Of a stretch of 64,000 nt of DNA, positions 23,101 to 37,319 are shown piece after piece; position 1 is the stretch's first letter, and every line of letters begins with the position of its first letter. This DNA is from Symsagittifera roscoffensis (lineage: Eukaryota > Xenacoelomorpha > Acoela > Convolutidae): NCBI RefSeq assembly GCF_963678635.1, contig NC_087063.1:79779574-79843573 (forward strand), in the 5' to 3' direction. The notes under the pieces were generated by a model. It was not told the origin of the DNA. It made no database searches and was given only the letters and a program-made list of their open reading frames with translations. The position numbers were made by a program, and so were the translations under genes.

Positions 23101-26100
23101 GACGGTCAAAACATCCCAATTTTGGGCCAAGACGATCAAAACATACCACATTTTGGTCGATAGGATCAAAATAAACCAATTTTGGGTCGAGACGGTCGAA
23201 TCATACCAAATTTTGGTTGATAAAATCAAATAAAACCAATTTTTTGTCAAGACGGTCAAAACATACTAAACTTCACTCGAAACGGTCGAAACTTACCAGT
23301 TTTCCGTCAAGACGGTCAAAACATACCAATTTCGGGTCAAGACGAACGAAACATACCAACTTTTGGTCGATAGGATCAAAACAAACCAATTTTGGGTCGA
23401 GACGGTCGAATCATACCAAATTTTGGTTGATAAAATCAGATCATACCAATTTTTGGTCGAGACAATCGAAACAAACTTTAAGTCGATACGATCAAAACAA
23501 ACCAATTTTGGGTCAAGACGGTCGAAACATGCCAAATTTTGGTTGATAATATCGAATCATACCAATTTTTGGTCAAGACCATCGAAACATACCAATTTCA
23601 GGTATATACGATCATAACACAGCAATTTTGTGCCGATACGGTCAAAATAACCCAAATTTTGTTTGATAAAATCAAAACATACCAGTTTTTGGTCGAGACG
23701 GTCGGAACAATCCAGTTTTTGGTCAAGACTAACTAAAAATACAAATTTTCATCGATATGGTCGAAGCATACCAATTTTTGGTCGAGACGCTCAAAACATA
23801 CCAAATTTTGGTCTATAAAATCAAAACATTAACCAATTTTTGGTCCAGACTGTCGAAACATACCAATTTCTGGTCCATACACTCAAACATACCAATTTTT
23901 GGTCGAGACGGTCACAACATAGCAATTTTTAGTCGCTAGAATCATAGCTGACCAGTTTTTAGTCAAATGGTCGAAATTTACCAATTTTGATCGATATGAT
24001 CAAGAAACATCAATTTTTGATCGAGACGGTCGAAACATGCCAATTTTTGGTCAAAAAATCAAAACTTACCAATTTTTGATCGAAACTATTAAAGCATACC
24101 AATTTTTGGTCGAGGCGGTCGAAAAAAAAACCAATTTTTAGTCAGAACGATCGCAACGTACCAATTTTTTGTCAAGACGGTCAAAACATACTAAACTTCA
24201 CTCGAAACGGTCGAAACTTACCAGTTTTCCGTCAAGACGGTCAAAACATACCAATTTCGGGTCAAGACGAACGAAACATACCAACTTTTGGTCGATAGGA
24301 TCAAAGCAAACCAATTTTGGGTCGAGACGGTCGAATCATACCAAATTTTGGTTGATAAAATCAAATCATACCAATTTTTGGTCGAGATGATCGAAACATA
24401 CTATTTTTTGTTCGAGACGGTCGAAACATACCAAAATTTGGTTGATAAAATCAAATCATACCAATTTTTGGTCGAGACAATCGAAATAAACTTCAGGTAG
24501 GTACGATCAAAACAAATCAATTCTGGGTCGAGACGGTCGAAACATACCAAATTTTGGTTGATAATATCAAATCATGCCAATTTTTGGTCAAGACGATCGA
24601 AACATACCAATTTCAGCTATATACGATCATAACACACCAATTTTGTGCCGATACGGTCGAAACAACCCAAACTTTGTTTGATAAAATCAAAACATACCAG
24701 TTTTTGGTCGAGACGGTCGGAACAATCCAGTTTTTGGTCGAGACTAACGAAAAATACCAAATTTTTATTGATATGGTCGAAACATACCAATTTTTGGTCG
24801 AGACGGTCGAAACATACCAATTTTTGTTTGATAAAATCAAAACATACCATTTTTTGGTCGAGACGGTCGGAACATACCACTTTTTGGTCGCTACGATCAT
24901 AGCAAACCAGTTTTTAGTCAAACGGTCGAAATTTACCAATTTTTGATCGATACGATCAAAACATACCAATTTTTGATCGAGACTGTCGAAACATACCAAT
25001 TTTTGGTCGATACAATCAACACATACTAATTTTCACTCGACACCGACAAAACATGCCAGTTTTCGGTAAAGAAATCAAAACATACCAATTTTTAGTCGAA
25101 ACTATCAAAGCATACCAATTTTTGGTCGAGGCGGTCGAAACAAATCAATTTTTAGTCGAGACAATTGCAACGTAATAATTTTTGGTCGAGACGGTCAAAA
25201 CATACTAAACTTCAATCGAGACGGTCGAAACATGTCAGTTTTCCGTCAAAACGGTCAAAACATACCAATTTTGGGTCAAGACGATCGAAACATACCAATT
25301 TTTGGTCGATATGATCAAAGCAAACCAATTTTTGGTCGAGATGATCGAATAATACCTAGTTTTGTTCGAGATGGTCGAAACATACCAATTTTTGTTTGAT
25401 AAAATCAAAACATACCAATTTTTGCTCGAGACAATTGAAATAAACTTCAGGTCGGTACGATCAAAACAAATCAATTCTGGGTCGAGACGGTCGAATCATA
25501 CCAAATTTTGGTTGATAAAATCAAATCATACCAATTTTTGGTCGAGACGATTGAAACATACTATTTTTTGTTCGAGACGGTCGAAACATACCAAACTTTG
25601 GTTGATAAAATCAAATCATACCAATTTTTGGTCGAGACAATCGAAATAAACTTCAGGTCGGTACGATCAAAACAAATCAATTCTGGGTCGAGACGGTCGA
25701 AACATACCAAATTTTGGTTGATAATATCAAATCATGCCAATTTTTGGTCAAGACGATCGAAACATACCAATTTCAGCTATATACGATCATAACACACCAA
25801 TTTTGTGCCGATACGGTCGAAACAACCCAAACTTTGTTTGATAAAATCAAAACATACCAGTTTTTGGTCGAGACGGTCGGAACAATCCAGTTTTTGGTCA
25901 AGACTAACGAAAAATACCAAATTTTTATTGATATGGTCGAAACATACCAATTTTTGGTCGAGACGGTCGAAACATACCAATTTTTGTTTGATAAAATCAA
26001 AACATACCATTTTTTGGTCGAGACGGTCGGAACATACCACTTTTTGGTCGCTACGATCATAGCAAACCAGTTTTTAGTCAAACGGTCGAAAATTACCAAT

Positions 26101-29100
26101 TTTTGATCGATACGATCAAAACATACCAATTTTTGATCGAGACTGTCGAAACATACCAATTTTTGGTCGATACAATCAACACATACTAATTTTCACTCGA
26201 TACCGACAAAACATGCCAGTTTTCGGTAAAGAAATCAAAACATACCAATTTTTAGTCGAAACTATCAAAGCATACCAATTTTTGGTCGAGACAATTGCAA
26301 CGTAACAATTTTTGGTCGAGACGGTCAAAACATACTAAACTTCAATCGAGACGGTCGAAACATGTCAGTTTTCCGTCAAAACGGTCAAAACATACCAATT
26401 TTGGGTCAAGACGATCGAAACATACCAATTTTTGGTCGATATGATCAAAGCAAACCAATTTTTGGTCGAGATGATCGAATAATACCTAGTTTTGTTCGAG
26501 ATGGTCGAAACATACCAATTTTTGTTTGATAAAATCAAAACATACCAATTTTTGCTCGAGAATGTCAAAACATACCAGTTTCCGGTCGATACGATCAAAA
26601 CATACCATTTTTTGGTCGAGACGGTCGGAACATACCCTTTTTTGGTCGCTACGATCATAGCAAACCAGTTTTTAGTCAAACGGTCGAAACTTACCAATTT
26701 TTGATCGATACGATCAAAAAATACCAATTTTTGATCGAGACGGTCGAAACATACCAATTTTTGGTCGATACAATCAACCCATACTAATTTCCACTCGAGA
26801 CGGACAAAACATGCCAGTTTTCGGTAAAGAAATCAAAACATACCAATTTTTAGTCGAAACTATCAAAGCATACCAATTTTTGGTCGAGGCGGTCGAAACA
26901 AACCAATTTTTAGTCGAGACAATTGCAACGTAACAATTTTTGGTCGAGACGGTCAAAACAAACTAAACTTCAATCGAGACGGTCGAAACATGTCAGTTTT
27001 CCGTCAAAACGGTCAAAACATACCAATTTTGGGTCAAGACGATCGAAACATACCAATTTTTGGTCGATATGATCAAAGCAAACCAATTTTTGGTCGAGAT
27101 GATCGAACCATACCTATTTTTGTTCGAGACGGTCGAAACAAACTAAACTTTAGTTGATAGAATCAAAGCATACCAGTTTTTAGTCGAGAAGAACGAAACA
27201 TACCAATTTTCACTCGAGATGGTCGGAACAAGCCATTTTTTAGTCAAGACTGTCGAAAAATACCAAATTTTTGTCGATATGGTCGAAATATACCAATTTT
27301 TGGTCGAGACGGTCGAAACATACCAATTTTTGGTCACTTCGATCATAGCAAACCAGTTTTTAGTCAAACGGTCGAAACTTACCAATTTTTGATAGATACG
27401 ATCAAAACAAACCAATTTTTGATCGAGACGGTTGAAACCTACCAATTTTTTGGTCGATACGATCAAAACATACTAAGTTTTGGTCGAGACCGTCGAAACA
27501 TACCAATTTTCACTCGATTCGGTCAAAACATACCAATTTTGGGTCAAGACGATCGAAACATACCAATTTTTGGTCGATATGATCAAAGCAAACCAATTTT
27601 TGGTCGAGATGATCGAACCATACCTAGTTTTGTTCGAGACGGTCGAAACAAACTAAACTTTAGTTGATAGAATCAAAGCATACCAGTTTTTAGTCGAGAA
27701 GAACGAAACATACCAATTTTCACTCGAGATGGTCGGAACAAGCCATTTTTTAGTCAAGACTGTCGAAAAATACCAAATTTTTGTCGATATGGTCGAAATA
27801 TACCAATTTTTGGTCGAGACGGTCGAAACATACCAATTTTTGTTTGATAAAATCAAAACATACCAATTTTTGCTCGAGACTGGCGAAACATACCAGTTCT
27901 GGTCGATACGATCAAAACATACCAATTTTTGGTCGAGACGGTCAGAACATACCAATTTTTGGTCACTTCGATCATAGCAAACCAGTTTTTAGTCAAACGG
28001 TCGAAACTTACCAATTTTTGATCGATACGATCAAAACATACCAATTTTTGATCGAGACGGTCAAAACATACCAATTTTTGGTCGACACGATCAACACATA
28101 CTAATTTTCACTCGAGACGGACAAAACATGCCAGTTTTCGGTAAAGAAATCAAAACAAACCAATTTTTAGTCGAAACTATCAAAGCATACCAATTTTTGG
28201 TCGAGGCGGTCAAAACAAACCAATTTTTAGTCGAGACAATCGCAACGTAACAATTTTTGGTCGAGACGGTCAAAACATACTAAACTTTAATCGAGACGGT
28301 CGAAACATGTCAGTTTTTCGTCAAAACGGTCAAAACATACCAATTTAGGGTCGAGAAGATCGAAACATACCAATTTTTGGTCGATATGATTAAAGCAAAA
28401 CAAATTTTTGGTCGAGATGATCGAACCAAACCTAGTTTTGTTCGAGACGGTCGAAACAAGCCATTTTTTAGTCAAGACTGTCGAAAAATACCAAATTTTT
28501 GTCGATATGGTCGAAATATACCAGTTTCTGGTCGATACGATCAAAACATACCAATTTTTGGTCGAGACGGTCAGAACATACCAATTTTTGGTCACTTCGA
28601 TCATAGCAAACCAGTTTTTAGTCAAACGGTCGAAACTTACCAATTTTTGATAGATACGATCAAAACAAACCAATTTTTGATCGAGACGGTTGAAACCTAC
28701 CAATTTTCTGGTCGATACGATCAAAACATACTAAGTTTTGGTCGAGACCGTCGAAACATACCAATTTTCACTCGATTCGGACAAAACATGCCAGTTTTTG
28801 GTCAAGAAATCAAAACATACCAACTTTTAGTCGAAACTATCGAAGCATACCAATTTTTGATCAAAGCGGTCAAAACAAACCAATTTTTGGTCGAGACAAT
28901 CGCAACGTACCAGTTTTTGGTCGAGACGGTCAAAACATACTAAACTTCAATCGAGACGGTCGAAACATGTCAGTTTTCCGTCAAAACGGTCAAAACATAC
29001 CAATTTTGGGTCGAGACGATCGAAACATACCAATATTTGGTAGATATGATCAAAGCAAAACAAATTTTTGGTGGAGATGATCGAACCATACCTAGTTTTG

Positions 29101-30299
29101 TTCGAGACGGTCGAAACAAGCCATTTTTTAGTCAAGACTGTCGAAAAATACCAAATTTTTGTCAATATGGTCGAAAAATACCAGTTTCTGGTCGATACGA
29201 TCAAAACATACCAATTTTTGGTCGAGACGGTCAGAACATACCAATTTTTGGTCAATTCGATCATAGCAAACCAGTTTTTAGTCAAACGGTCGAAACTTAC
29301 CAATTTTTGATCGATACGATCAAAACAAACCAATTTTTGATCGAGACGGTTGAAACCTACCAATTTTTTGGTCGATACGATCAAAACATACTAAGTTTTG
29401 GTCGAGACCGTCGAAACATACCAATTTTCACTCGATTCGGACAAAACATGCCAGTTTTTGGTCAAGAAATCAAAACATACCAATTTTTAGTCGAAACTAT
29501 CGAAGCATACCAATTTTTGATCGAGGTGGTCAAAACAAACCAATTTTTGGCCGAGACAATTGCAACGTACCCGTTTTTGGTCGAGACGGTCAAAACATAC
29601 TAAACTTCACTCGAGACGATCGGAACATGTCAGTTTTCCGTCAAAACGGTCGAAACATACCAATTTTGGGTCAAGACGATCGAAACATACCAAATTTTTG
29701 GTCGATACAATAAAAAACAAACAATTTTTGGTCGAGACGATCAAAACATACCAAGTTTTGTTCGAGACGGTCGAAACATACCAAACTTTAGTTGATAGAA
29801 TTTAAAAAACCAGTTTTTGGTCGAGAAGAGCGAAACATACCAATTTTCACTCGAGACGGTCGAAACAAGCCAGTTTTTGGCCAAGACTGTCGAAAAATAC
29901 CAAATTTTTGTCGAAATGGTCGAAATATACCAATTTTTGGTCAAGACGGTCGAAACATACCAATTTTTGTTTGATAAATTCGAAACAAACCAATTTTTGC
30001 TCGAGACTGTCGAAACATACCAGTTTCTGGTCGATACGATCAAAACATACCAATTTTTGATCGAGACGGTCGAAACATACCAATTTTTGGTCGATACGAT
30101 CAAAACAAACTAATTTTTGGTCGAGACGGTCGAAACGTACCAATTTTCACTCGAGACGGACACAACATGCCAGTTTTTGGTCAAGAAATCAAAAAATACC
30201 AATTTTTAGTCGAAACTATCGAAGCATACCAATTTTTGATCGAGGCGGTCAAAAGAAACCAATTTTTGGTCGAGACAATCGCAACGTACCAGTTTTTGG

Positions 30300-32800
30300 T
30301 CGAGACGGTCAAAACATACTAAACTTCACTCGAGACGATCGGAACATGTCAGTTTTCCGTCAAAACGGTCGAAACATACCAATTTTGGGTCAAGACGATC
30401 GAAACATACCAATTTTTTGGTCGATACAATAAAAAACAAACAATTTTTGGTCGAGACGATCAAAACAAACTAAGTTTTGTTCGAGACGGTCAAAACATAC
30501 CAATTTTTGGTCACTAAGATCATAGCAAACCAGTTTTTAGTCAAATGGTCGAAACTTACCAATTTCTGATCCATACGATCAAAACATACCAATTTTTGAT
30601 CGAGACGGTTGAAATATACCAATTTTTGGTCGATACGATCAAAACAAACTAATTTTTGGTCGAGACGGTCGAAATGTACCAATTTTCACTCGAGACGGAC
30701 ACAACAAGCCAGTTTTCTGTCAAGAAATCAAAAAATACCAATTTTTAGTCAAAACTATCAAAGCATACCAATTTTTAGTCGAGGCGGTCGAAACAAACCA
30801 ATTTTTGGTCGAGACAATCGCAACGTACCAATTTTTGGTCGAGACGGTCAAAACATACTAAACTTCACTCGAGACGGTCGAAACATGTCACTTTTCCGTC
30901 AAAACGGTCGAAACATACCGATTTTGGGTCAAGACGATCGAAACATACCAATTTTTGGTAGATACGATCAAAACAAACCAATTTTTGGTCTAGACGATCG
31001 AAACATACCAAGTTTTGTTCGAGACGGTCAAAACATACTAAACTTCACTCGAGACGATCGGAACATGTCAGTTTTCCGTCAAAACGGTCGAAACATACCA
31101 ATTTTGGGTCAAGACGATCGAAACATACCAATTTTTTGGTCGATACAATAAAAAACAAACAATTTCTGGTCGAGACGATCAAAACATTCCAAGTTTTATT
31201 CTAGACGGTCGAAACATACCAAACTTTAGTTGATAGAATTTAAAAAACCAGTTTTTGGTCGAGAAGAGCGAAACATACCAATTTTCACTCGAGACGGTCG
31301 AAACAAGCCAGTTTTTGGCCAAGACTGTCGAAAAATACCAAATTTTTGTCGAAATGGTCGAAATATACCAATTTTTGGTCAAGACGGTTGAAACATACCA
31401 ATTTTTGGTCGATACGATCAAAACAAACTAATTTTTGGTCGAGACAGTCGAAACGTACCAATTTTCACTCGATACGGACACAACATGCCAGTTTTCGGTC
31501 AAGAAATCAAAAAATACCAAATTTTAGTCAAAACTATCAAGACATACCATTTTTTAGTCGAGGCGGTCGAAACAAACCAATTTTTGGTCGAGACAATCGC
31601 AACGTACCAATTTTTGGTCGAGACGGTCAAAACATACTAAACTTCACTCGAGACGGTCGAAACATGTCACTTTTCCGTCAAAACGGTCGAAACATACCAA
31701 TTTTGGGTCAAGACGATCGAAACATACCAATTTTTGGTAGATACGATCAAAACAAACCAATTTTTGGTCGAGACGATCGAAACATACCAAGTTTTGTTCG
31801 AGACGGTCGAAACATATCAAACTTTTGTTGATAGAATCAAAACATACTAGTTTTTGGTCGAGAAGAACGAAACATACCAATTTTCACTTGAGACGGTCGG
31901 AACAAGCCAGTTTTTGGTCAAGACTGTCAAAAAATTCCAAGTTTTTGTCGGTATGGTCGAAACATACCAATTTTTGCTCGAGACTGTCGAAACATACCAG
32001 TTTCTGGTCGATACGATCAAAACATACCAATTTTTGGTCGAGACGGTCATATCAAACCAGTTTTTACTCAAACGGTCGAAACTTACAAATTTTGATCGAT
32101 ACGACTAAAACATACCAATTTCCGATCGAGACGGTCGAAACATACCAATTTTTGGTCGATACGATCAAAACAAACTCGTTTTTGGTTGAGACGGTCTAAA
32201 CATACCAATTTTCACTCGAGACGGACAAAACATGCCATTTTTTGGTCAAGACTGTCGAAAAATAGCAAATTTTTGTCGATATGGTCGAAACATACCAATT
32301 TTTGTTTGATAAAATCAAAACATACCAACTTTTGCTCGAGACTGTCGAAACATACCAGTTTCTGGTCGATACAATCAAAACATGCCAATTTTTGGTCGAG
32401 ACGGTCAGACGAAACCAATTTTTGGTCACTACGATCATAGCCAACCAGTTTTTAGTCAAACGGTCGAAACTTACCAATTTTTGATCGATACGACCAAAAC
32501 AAACCAATTTTTGATCGGGACGGTCGAACCATACCAATTTTTGGTCGATACGATCAAAACATACTAATTTTTGGTCGAGACGGTCGAAACATACCAATTT
32601 TCACTCGAGACGGACAAAACATGCCAGTTTTTGGTCAAGAAATCAAAACATACCTGTTTTTAATCGAAACTATCAAAGCATACCAATTTTTGGTCGAGGC
32701 GGTCGAAACAAACCAATTTTTGGTCGAGACAATCGCAACGTACCAGTTTTTGGTCGAGACGGTCAAAACATACTAAACTTCAATCGAGACGGTCGAAACA
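30300..32800. repeat. Array block duplicated at 34.8-37.3 kb
   Basis: Segments at 30,470, 31,179 and 31,346 recur at 34,933, 35,642 and 35,809 (offset 4463), and 32,196 recurs at 36,689 (offset 4493, one extra unit). This is a block of about 2.5 kb copied with the intervening sequence. Other repeat offsets within the array are 529, 660, 957 and 1160 bp. Confidence 0.8.
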
Positions 32801-33169
32801 TGTCAGTTTTCCGTCAAAACGGTCAAAACATACCAATTTTGGGTCAAGACGATCGAAACATACCAATTTTTGGTAGATATGATCAAAGCAAAACAAATTT
32901 TTGGTGGAGATGATCGAACCATACCTAGTTTTGTTCAAGACGGTCGAAACAAGCCATTTTTTAGTCAAGACTGTCGAAAAATACCAAATTTTTGTCAATA
33001 TGGTCGAAATATACCAGTTTCTGGTCGAGACGGTCAGAACATACCAATTTTTGGTCACTTCGATTATAGCAAACCAGTTTTTAGTCAAACGGTCGAAACT
33101 TACCAATTTTTGATCGATACGATCAAAACAAACCAATTTTTGATCGAGACGGTTGAAACAAACCAATTT

Positions 33170-34910
33170 TTGGTCGAGACAATCGCAACGTACCAGTTTT
33201 TGGTCGAGACGGTCAAAACATACTAAACTTCACTCGAGACGATCGGAACATGTCAGTTTTCCGTCAAAACGGTCGAAACATACCAATTTTGGGTCAAGAC
33301 GATTGAAACATACCAAATTTTTGGTCGATACAATAAAAAACAAACAATTTTTGTTCGAGACGGTCGAAACATACCAAACTTTAGTTGATAGAATTTAAAA
33401 AACCAGTTTTTGGTCGAGAAGAGCGAAACATACCAATTTTCACTCGAGACGGTCGAAACAAGCCAGTTTTTGGCCAAGACTGTCGAAAAATACCAAATTT
33501 TTGTCGAAATGGTCGAAATATACCAATTTTTGGTCAAGACGGTCGAAACATACCAATTTTTATTTGATAAAATCGAAACAAACCAATTTTTGCTCGAGAC
33601 TGTCGAAACATACCAGTTTCTGGTCGATACGATCAAAACATACCAATTTTTGATCGAGACGGTCGAAACATACCAATTTTTGGTCGATACGATCAAAACA
33701 AACTAATTTTTGGTCGAGACGGTCGAAACGTACCAATTTTCACTCGAGACGGACACAACATGCCAGTTTTCGGTCAAGAAATCAAAAAATACCAATTTTT
33801 AGTCGAAAATATCGAAGCATACCAATTTTTGATCGAGGCGGTCAAAACAAACCAATTTTTGGTCGAGACAATCGCAACGTACCAGTTTTTGGTCGAGACG
33901 GTCAAAACATACTAAACTTCACTCGAGACGATCGGAACATGTCAGTTTTCCGTCAAAACGGTCGAAACATACCAATTTTGGGTCAAGACGATCGAAACAT
34001 ACCAATTTTTTGGTCTATACAATATAAAACAAACAATTTTTGGTCGAGACAATCGCAACGTACCAGTTTTTGGTCGAGACGGTCAAAACATACTAAACTT
34101 CACTCGAGACGATCGGAACATGTCAGTTTTCCGTCAAAACGGTCGAAACATACCAATTTTGGGTCAAGACGATTGAAACATACCAAATTTTTGGTCGATA
34201 CAATAAAAAACAAACAATTTTTGTTCGAGACGGTCGAAACATACCAAACTTTAGTTGATAGAATTTAAAAAACCAGTTTTTGGTCGAGAAGAGCGAAACA
34301 TACCAATTTTCACTCGAGACGGTCGAAACAAGCCAGTTTTTGGCCAAGACTGTCGAAAAATACCAAATTTTTGTCGAAATGGTCGAAATATACCAATTTT
34401 TGGTCAAGACGGTCGAAACATACCAATTTTTATTTGATAAAATCGAAACAAACCAATTTTTGCTCGAGACTGTCGAAACATACCAGTTTCTGGTCGATAC
34501 GATCAAAACATACCAATTTTTGATCGAGACGGTCGAAACATACCAATTTTTGGTCGATACGATCAAAACAAACTAATTTTTGGTCGAGACGGTCGAAACG
34601 TACCAATTTTCACTCGAGACGGACACAACATGCCAGTTTTCGGTCAAGAAATCAAAAAATACCAATTTTTAGTCGAAAATATCGAAGCATACCAATTTTT
34701 GATCGAGGCGGTCAAAACAAACCAATTTTTGGTCGAGACAATCGCAACGTACCAGTTTTTGGTCGAGACGGTCAAAACATACTAAACTTCACTCGAGACG
34801 ATCGGAACATGTCAGTTTTCCGTCAAAACGGTCGAAACATACCAATTTTGGGTCAAGACGATCGAAACATACCAATTTTTTGGTCGATACAATATAAAAC
34901 AAACAATTTT
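33170..34910. repeat. 870-bp tandem duplication inside the array
   Basis: 33,253-33,706 and 34,123-34,576 give identical translations on both strands at an offset of exactly 870 bp (29 units). Near-identity implies a recent unequal exchange or an assembly duplication. Confidence 0.85.
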
Positions 34911-37319
34911 TGGTCGAGACGATCAAAACATACTAAGTTTTGTTCGAGACGGTCAAAACATACCAATTTTTGGTCACTAAGATCATAGCAAACCAGTTCT
35001 TAGTCAAATGGTCGAAACTTACCAATTTCTGATCCATACGATCAAAACATACCAATTTTTGATCGAGACGGTCGAAATATACCAATTTTTGGTCGATACG
35101 ATCAAAACAAACTAATTTTTGGTCGAGACGGTCGAAATGTACCAATTTTCACTCGAGACGGACACAACAAGCCAGTTTTCTGTCAAGAAATCAAAAAATA
35201 CCAATTTTTAGTCAAAACTATCAAAGCATACCAATTTTTAGTCGAGGCGGTCGAAACAAACCAATTTTTGGTCGAGACAATCGCAACGTACCAATTTTTG
35301 GTCGAGACGGTCAAAACATACTAAACTTCACTCGAGACGGTCGAAACATGTCACTTTTCCGTCAAAACGGTCGAAACATACCGATTTTGGGTCAAGACGA
35401 TCGAAACATACCAATTTTTGGTAGATACGATCAAAATAAACCAATTTTTGGTCTAGACGATCGAAACATACCAAGTTTTGTTCGAGACGGTCAAAACATA
35501 CTAAACTTCACTCGAGACGATCGGAACATGTCAGTTTTCCGTCAAAACGGTCGAAACATACCAATTTTGGGTCAAGACGATCGAAACATACCAATTTTTT
35601 GGTCGATACAATAAAAAACAAACAATTTCTGGTCGAGACGATCAAAACATACCAAGTTTTGTTCTAGACGGTCGAAACATACCAAACTTTAGTTGATAGA
35701 ATTTAAAAAACCAGTTTTTGGTCGAGAAGAGCGAAACATACCAATTTTCACTCGAGACGGTCGAAACAAGCCAGTTTTTGGCCAAGACTGTCAAAAAATA
35801 CCAAATTTTTGTCGAAATGGTCGAAATATACCAATTTTTGGTCAAGACGGTTGAAACATACCAATTTTTGGTCGATACGATCAAAACAAACTAATTTTTG
35901 GTCGAGACAGTCGAAACGTACCAATTTTCACTCGAGACGGACACAACATGCCAGTTTTCGGTCAAGAAATCAAAAAATACCAAATTTTAGTCAAAACTAT
36001 CAAGACATACCATTTTTTAGTCGAGGCGGTCGAAACAAACCAATTTTTGGTCGAGTCAATCGCAACGTACCAATTTTTGGTCGAGACGGTCAAAACATAC
36101 TAAACTTCACTCGAGACGGTCGAAACATGTCACTTTTCCGTCAAAACGGTCGAAACATACCAATTTTGGGTCAAGACGATCGAAACATACCAATTTTTGG
36201 TAGATACGATCAAAACACATCAATTTTTGGTCGAGACGATCGAAACATACCAAGTTTTGTTCGAGACGGTCGAAATATATCAAACTTTTGTTGATAGAAT
36301 CAAAACATACTAGTTTTTGGTCGAGAAGAACGAAACATACCAATTTTCACTCGAGACGGTCGGAACAAGCCAGTTTTTGGTCAAGACTGTCAAAAAATTC
36401 CAAGTTTTTGTCGGTATGGTCGAAACATACCAATTTTTGCTCGAGACTGTCGAAACATACCAGTTTCTGGTCGATACGATCAAAACATACCAATTTTTGG
36501 TCGAGACGGTCAGAACTTACCAAGTTTTGGTCACTACGATCATATCAAACCAGTTTTTACTCAAACGGTCGAAACTTACAAATTTTGATCGATAGGGCTA
36601 AAACATACCAATTTCCGATCGAGACGGTCGAAACATACCAATTTTTGGTCGATACGATCAAAACAAACTCGTTTTTGGTTGAGACGGTCTAAACATACCA
36701 ATTTTCACTCGAGACGGACAAAACATGCCATTTTTTGGTCAAGACTGTCGAAAAATAGCAAATTTTTGTCGATATGGTCGAAACATACCAATTTTTGTTT
36801 GATAAAATCAAAACATACCAACTTTTGCTCGAGACTGTCGAAACATACCAGTTTCTGGTCGATACGATCAAAACATGCCAATTTTTGGTCGAGACGGTCA
36901 GACGAAACCAATTTTTGGTCACTACGATCATAGCAAACCAGTTTTTAGTCAAACGGTCGAAACTTACCAATTTTTGATCGATACGACCAAAACAAACCAA
37001 TTTTTGATCGGGACGGTCGCACCATACCAATTTTTGGTCGATACGATCAAAACATACTAATTTTTGGTCGAGACGGTCGAAACATACCAATTTTCACTCG
37101 AGACGGACAAAACATGCCAGTTTTTGGTCAAGAAATCAAAACATACCTGTTTTTAATCGAAACTATCAAAGCATACCAATTTTTGGTCGAGGCGGTCGAA
37201 ACAAACCAATTTTTGGTCGAGACAATTGCAACGTACCAATTTTTGCTCGAGACGGTCAAAACATACTAAACTTCACTCGAGACGGACGAATCATGTCAGT
37301 TTTCCGTCATACCTGTTTT

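Larger units (their letters stand above)
16205..37319. repeat. 21-kb tandem array of a 30-bp unit with higher-order structure
   Basis: About 700 head-to-tail units with consensus AAACATACCAATTTTTGGTC + GAGACGGTCG, abbreviated variants of 28-31 bases, and recognisable subtypes (GATACGATCA, AAGACGATCG, TTGATAAAATCA, TTCACTCGAGACGG, TTTCCGTCAAAACGG). The unit contains a 9-bp direct repeat (GGTCGAGAC/GGTCGAAAC), a small CCAA-TTT-TTGG inverted repeat and three CpGs. Thirty is divisible by three and the consensus has no stop in any frame. Decapeptide-repeat ORFs of 60-200 codons therefore appear in all six frames (KHTNFWSRRS, NIPIFGRDGR, TYQFLVETVE; RPSRPKIGMF, DRLDQKLVCF, TVSTKNWYVS). No start context, splice structure or frame preference marks any as a gene. 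Best read as a satellite or minisatellite. The array is cut by the gap at 37,320, so its length is a minimum. Confidence 0.97.

Noticed and set aside
18508-37090. Many ORFs of 60-200 codons on both strands inside the 30-bp array
   Set aside because: They are overlapping translations of one stop-free 30-bp repeat in all six frames. None has a distinct start region, splice pattern or non-repeat flank, so I do not annotate them as genes.
16205-37319. CRISPR array
   Set aside because: The repeats abut without unique spacers, unit length is 30 throughout, and the context is eukaryotic. The variable positions are point differences, not spacers.
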